From Desulfovibrionaceae bacterium (GTDB lineage Bacteria; Desulfobacterota; Desulfovibrionia; Desulfovibrionales; Desulfovibrionaceae), in contig JAQXLA010000009.1 of assembly GCA_029011315.1 (NCBI GenBank), positions 1 through 43,522 on the forward strand: 43,522 nt of DNA, written 5' to 3'. Shown piece after piece: positions 43,462-43,522 of the stretch (position 1 is the stretch's first letter; each line of letters begins with the position of its first letter). The notes under the pieces were generated by a model, which saw nothing but the letters and a program-made list of their open reading frames with translations, had not been told where the DNA came from and ran no database searches. Made by a program: the position numbers and the translations under genes.

Positions 43462-43522
43462 TTCGCTTTACGAATGAGAACGAGCTGTTCTTTGAAAAGT
43501 GAAGAGCGAATAGGGAACAAGG
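43462..43522 (+). ncRNA. Leader of an rRNA operon with boxA-like site
   Basis: TGTTCTTTGAAAA (43488-43500) resembles boxA (E. coli TGCTCTTTAACAA), the antitermination site before 16S rRNA. ATTCGCT (43461-43467) can pair with AGCGAAT (43504-43510). No mature 16S start is seen, so the gene should lie just beyond the window. Confidence 0.65.

Overview
This window comes from the chromosome of a Gram-negative anaerobe, most likely a member of the Desulfovibrionaceae (sulfate or sulfite reducers and their gut relatives). Three things support this: a Wolinella-type fumarate reductase with FrdA followed by FrdB; a two-subunit PyrK/PyrD class 1B dihydroorotate dehydrogenase; and a lolCD-bamA-(amidase-like)-skp-lpxD-fabZ-lpxA envelope operon. 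This assignment is inference from gene content, because no 16S gene is inside the window. By eye the G+C content is close to half. About 90% of the window is coding, and I see no insertion sequence, prophage, CRISPR array or integrase.

Layout. 1-2654: the 3' part of frdA and all of frdB, closed by a strong terminator. 2767-5517: ctpA and a divergent polysaccharide deacetylase (YibQ-like) that has lost its metal ligands. 5593-6777 (minus): argJ. 6966-10229: pyrK, pyrD, a short DarP/YjgA-like protein and an HI0933-type flavoprotein. 10269-13626 (minus): argH, argG and a metallo-beta-lactamase-fold hydrolase. 13741-16188 (minus): topA with five C-terminal zinc ribbons. 16382-20359: rpiB, cysS, an M48 protease with a repeat-rich tail and a flavin reductase-like protein. 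20364-22597 (minus): a TauE/SafE transporter and aspA, preceded by a very AT-rich control region with a GntR-like palindrome. 22874-26255: a group of envelope proteins (a lipoprotein, an SLBB polysaccharide-export protein and two small lipoproteins). 26329-28751: an MFS transporter and a secreted alpha/beta-hydrolase-like protein without its nucleophile. 28868-30451: lysS. 30541-39313: the outer-membrane biogenesis operon (LolC/E, LolD, BamA, truncated amidase-like protein, Skp, LpxD, FabZ, LpxA). 39372-39447: tRNA-Thr(GGT). 39553-40923: a beta-propeller lipoprotein. 40968-43086 (minus): a PHP-like protein lacking its metal ligands, and miaB. 43324-43522: tandem promoters and a boxA-like leader, very probably the start of an rRNA operon whose 16S gene lies just past the right edge.

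How the genes fit together. Arginine synthesis is represented three times (argJ, argG, argH), pyrimidine synthesis by pyrK-pyrD, and fumarate metabolism by frdAB. aspA makes fumarate from aspartate and argH releases fumarate, so both could feed the reductase, but this link is metabolic inference. The envelope operon couples lipoprotein release, outer-membrane protein insertion, a periplasmic chaperone and early lipid A synthesis in one tightly packed unit with several overlapping start and stop codons.

No clear new defence or mobile system is visible. The most unusual theme is a set of proteins that keep a recognisable fold or domain but lack the expected catalytic residues or catalytic half: the YibQ-like protein, the alpha/beta hydrolase, the PHP protein and the amidase-like gene after bamA. 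The next most interesting items are the extra N-terminal domain on BamA, the palindrome cluster before aspA, the terminator between argG and argH, and the duplicated rRNA promoter block.
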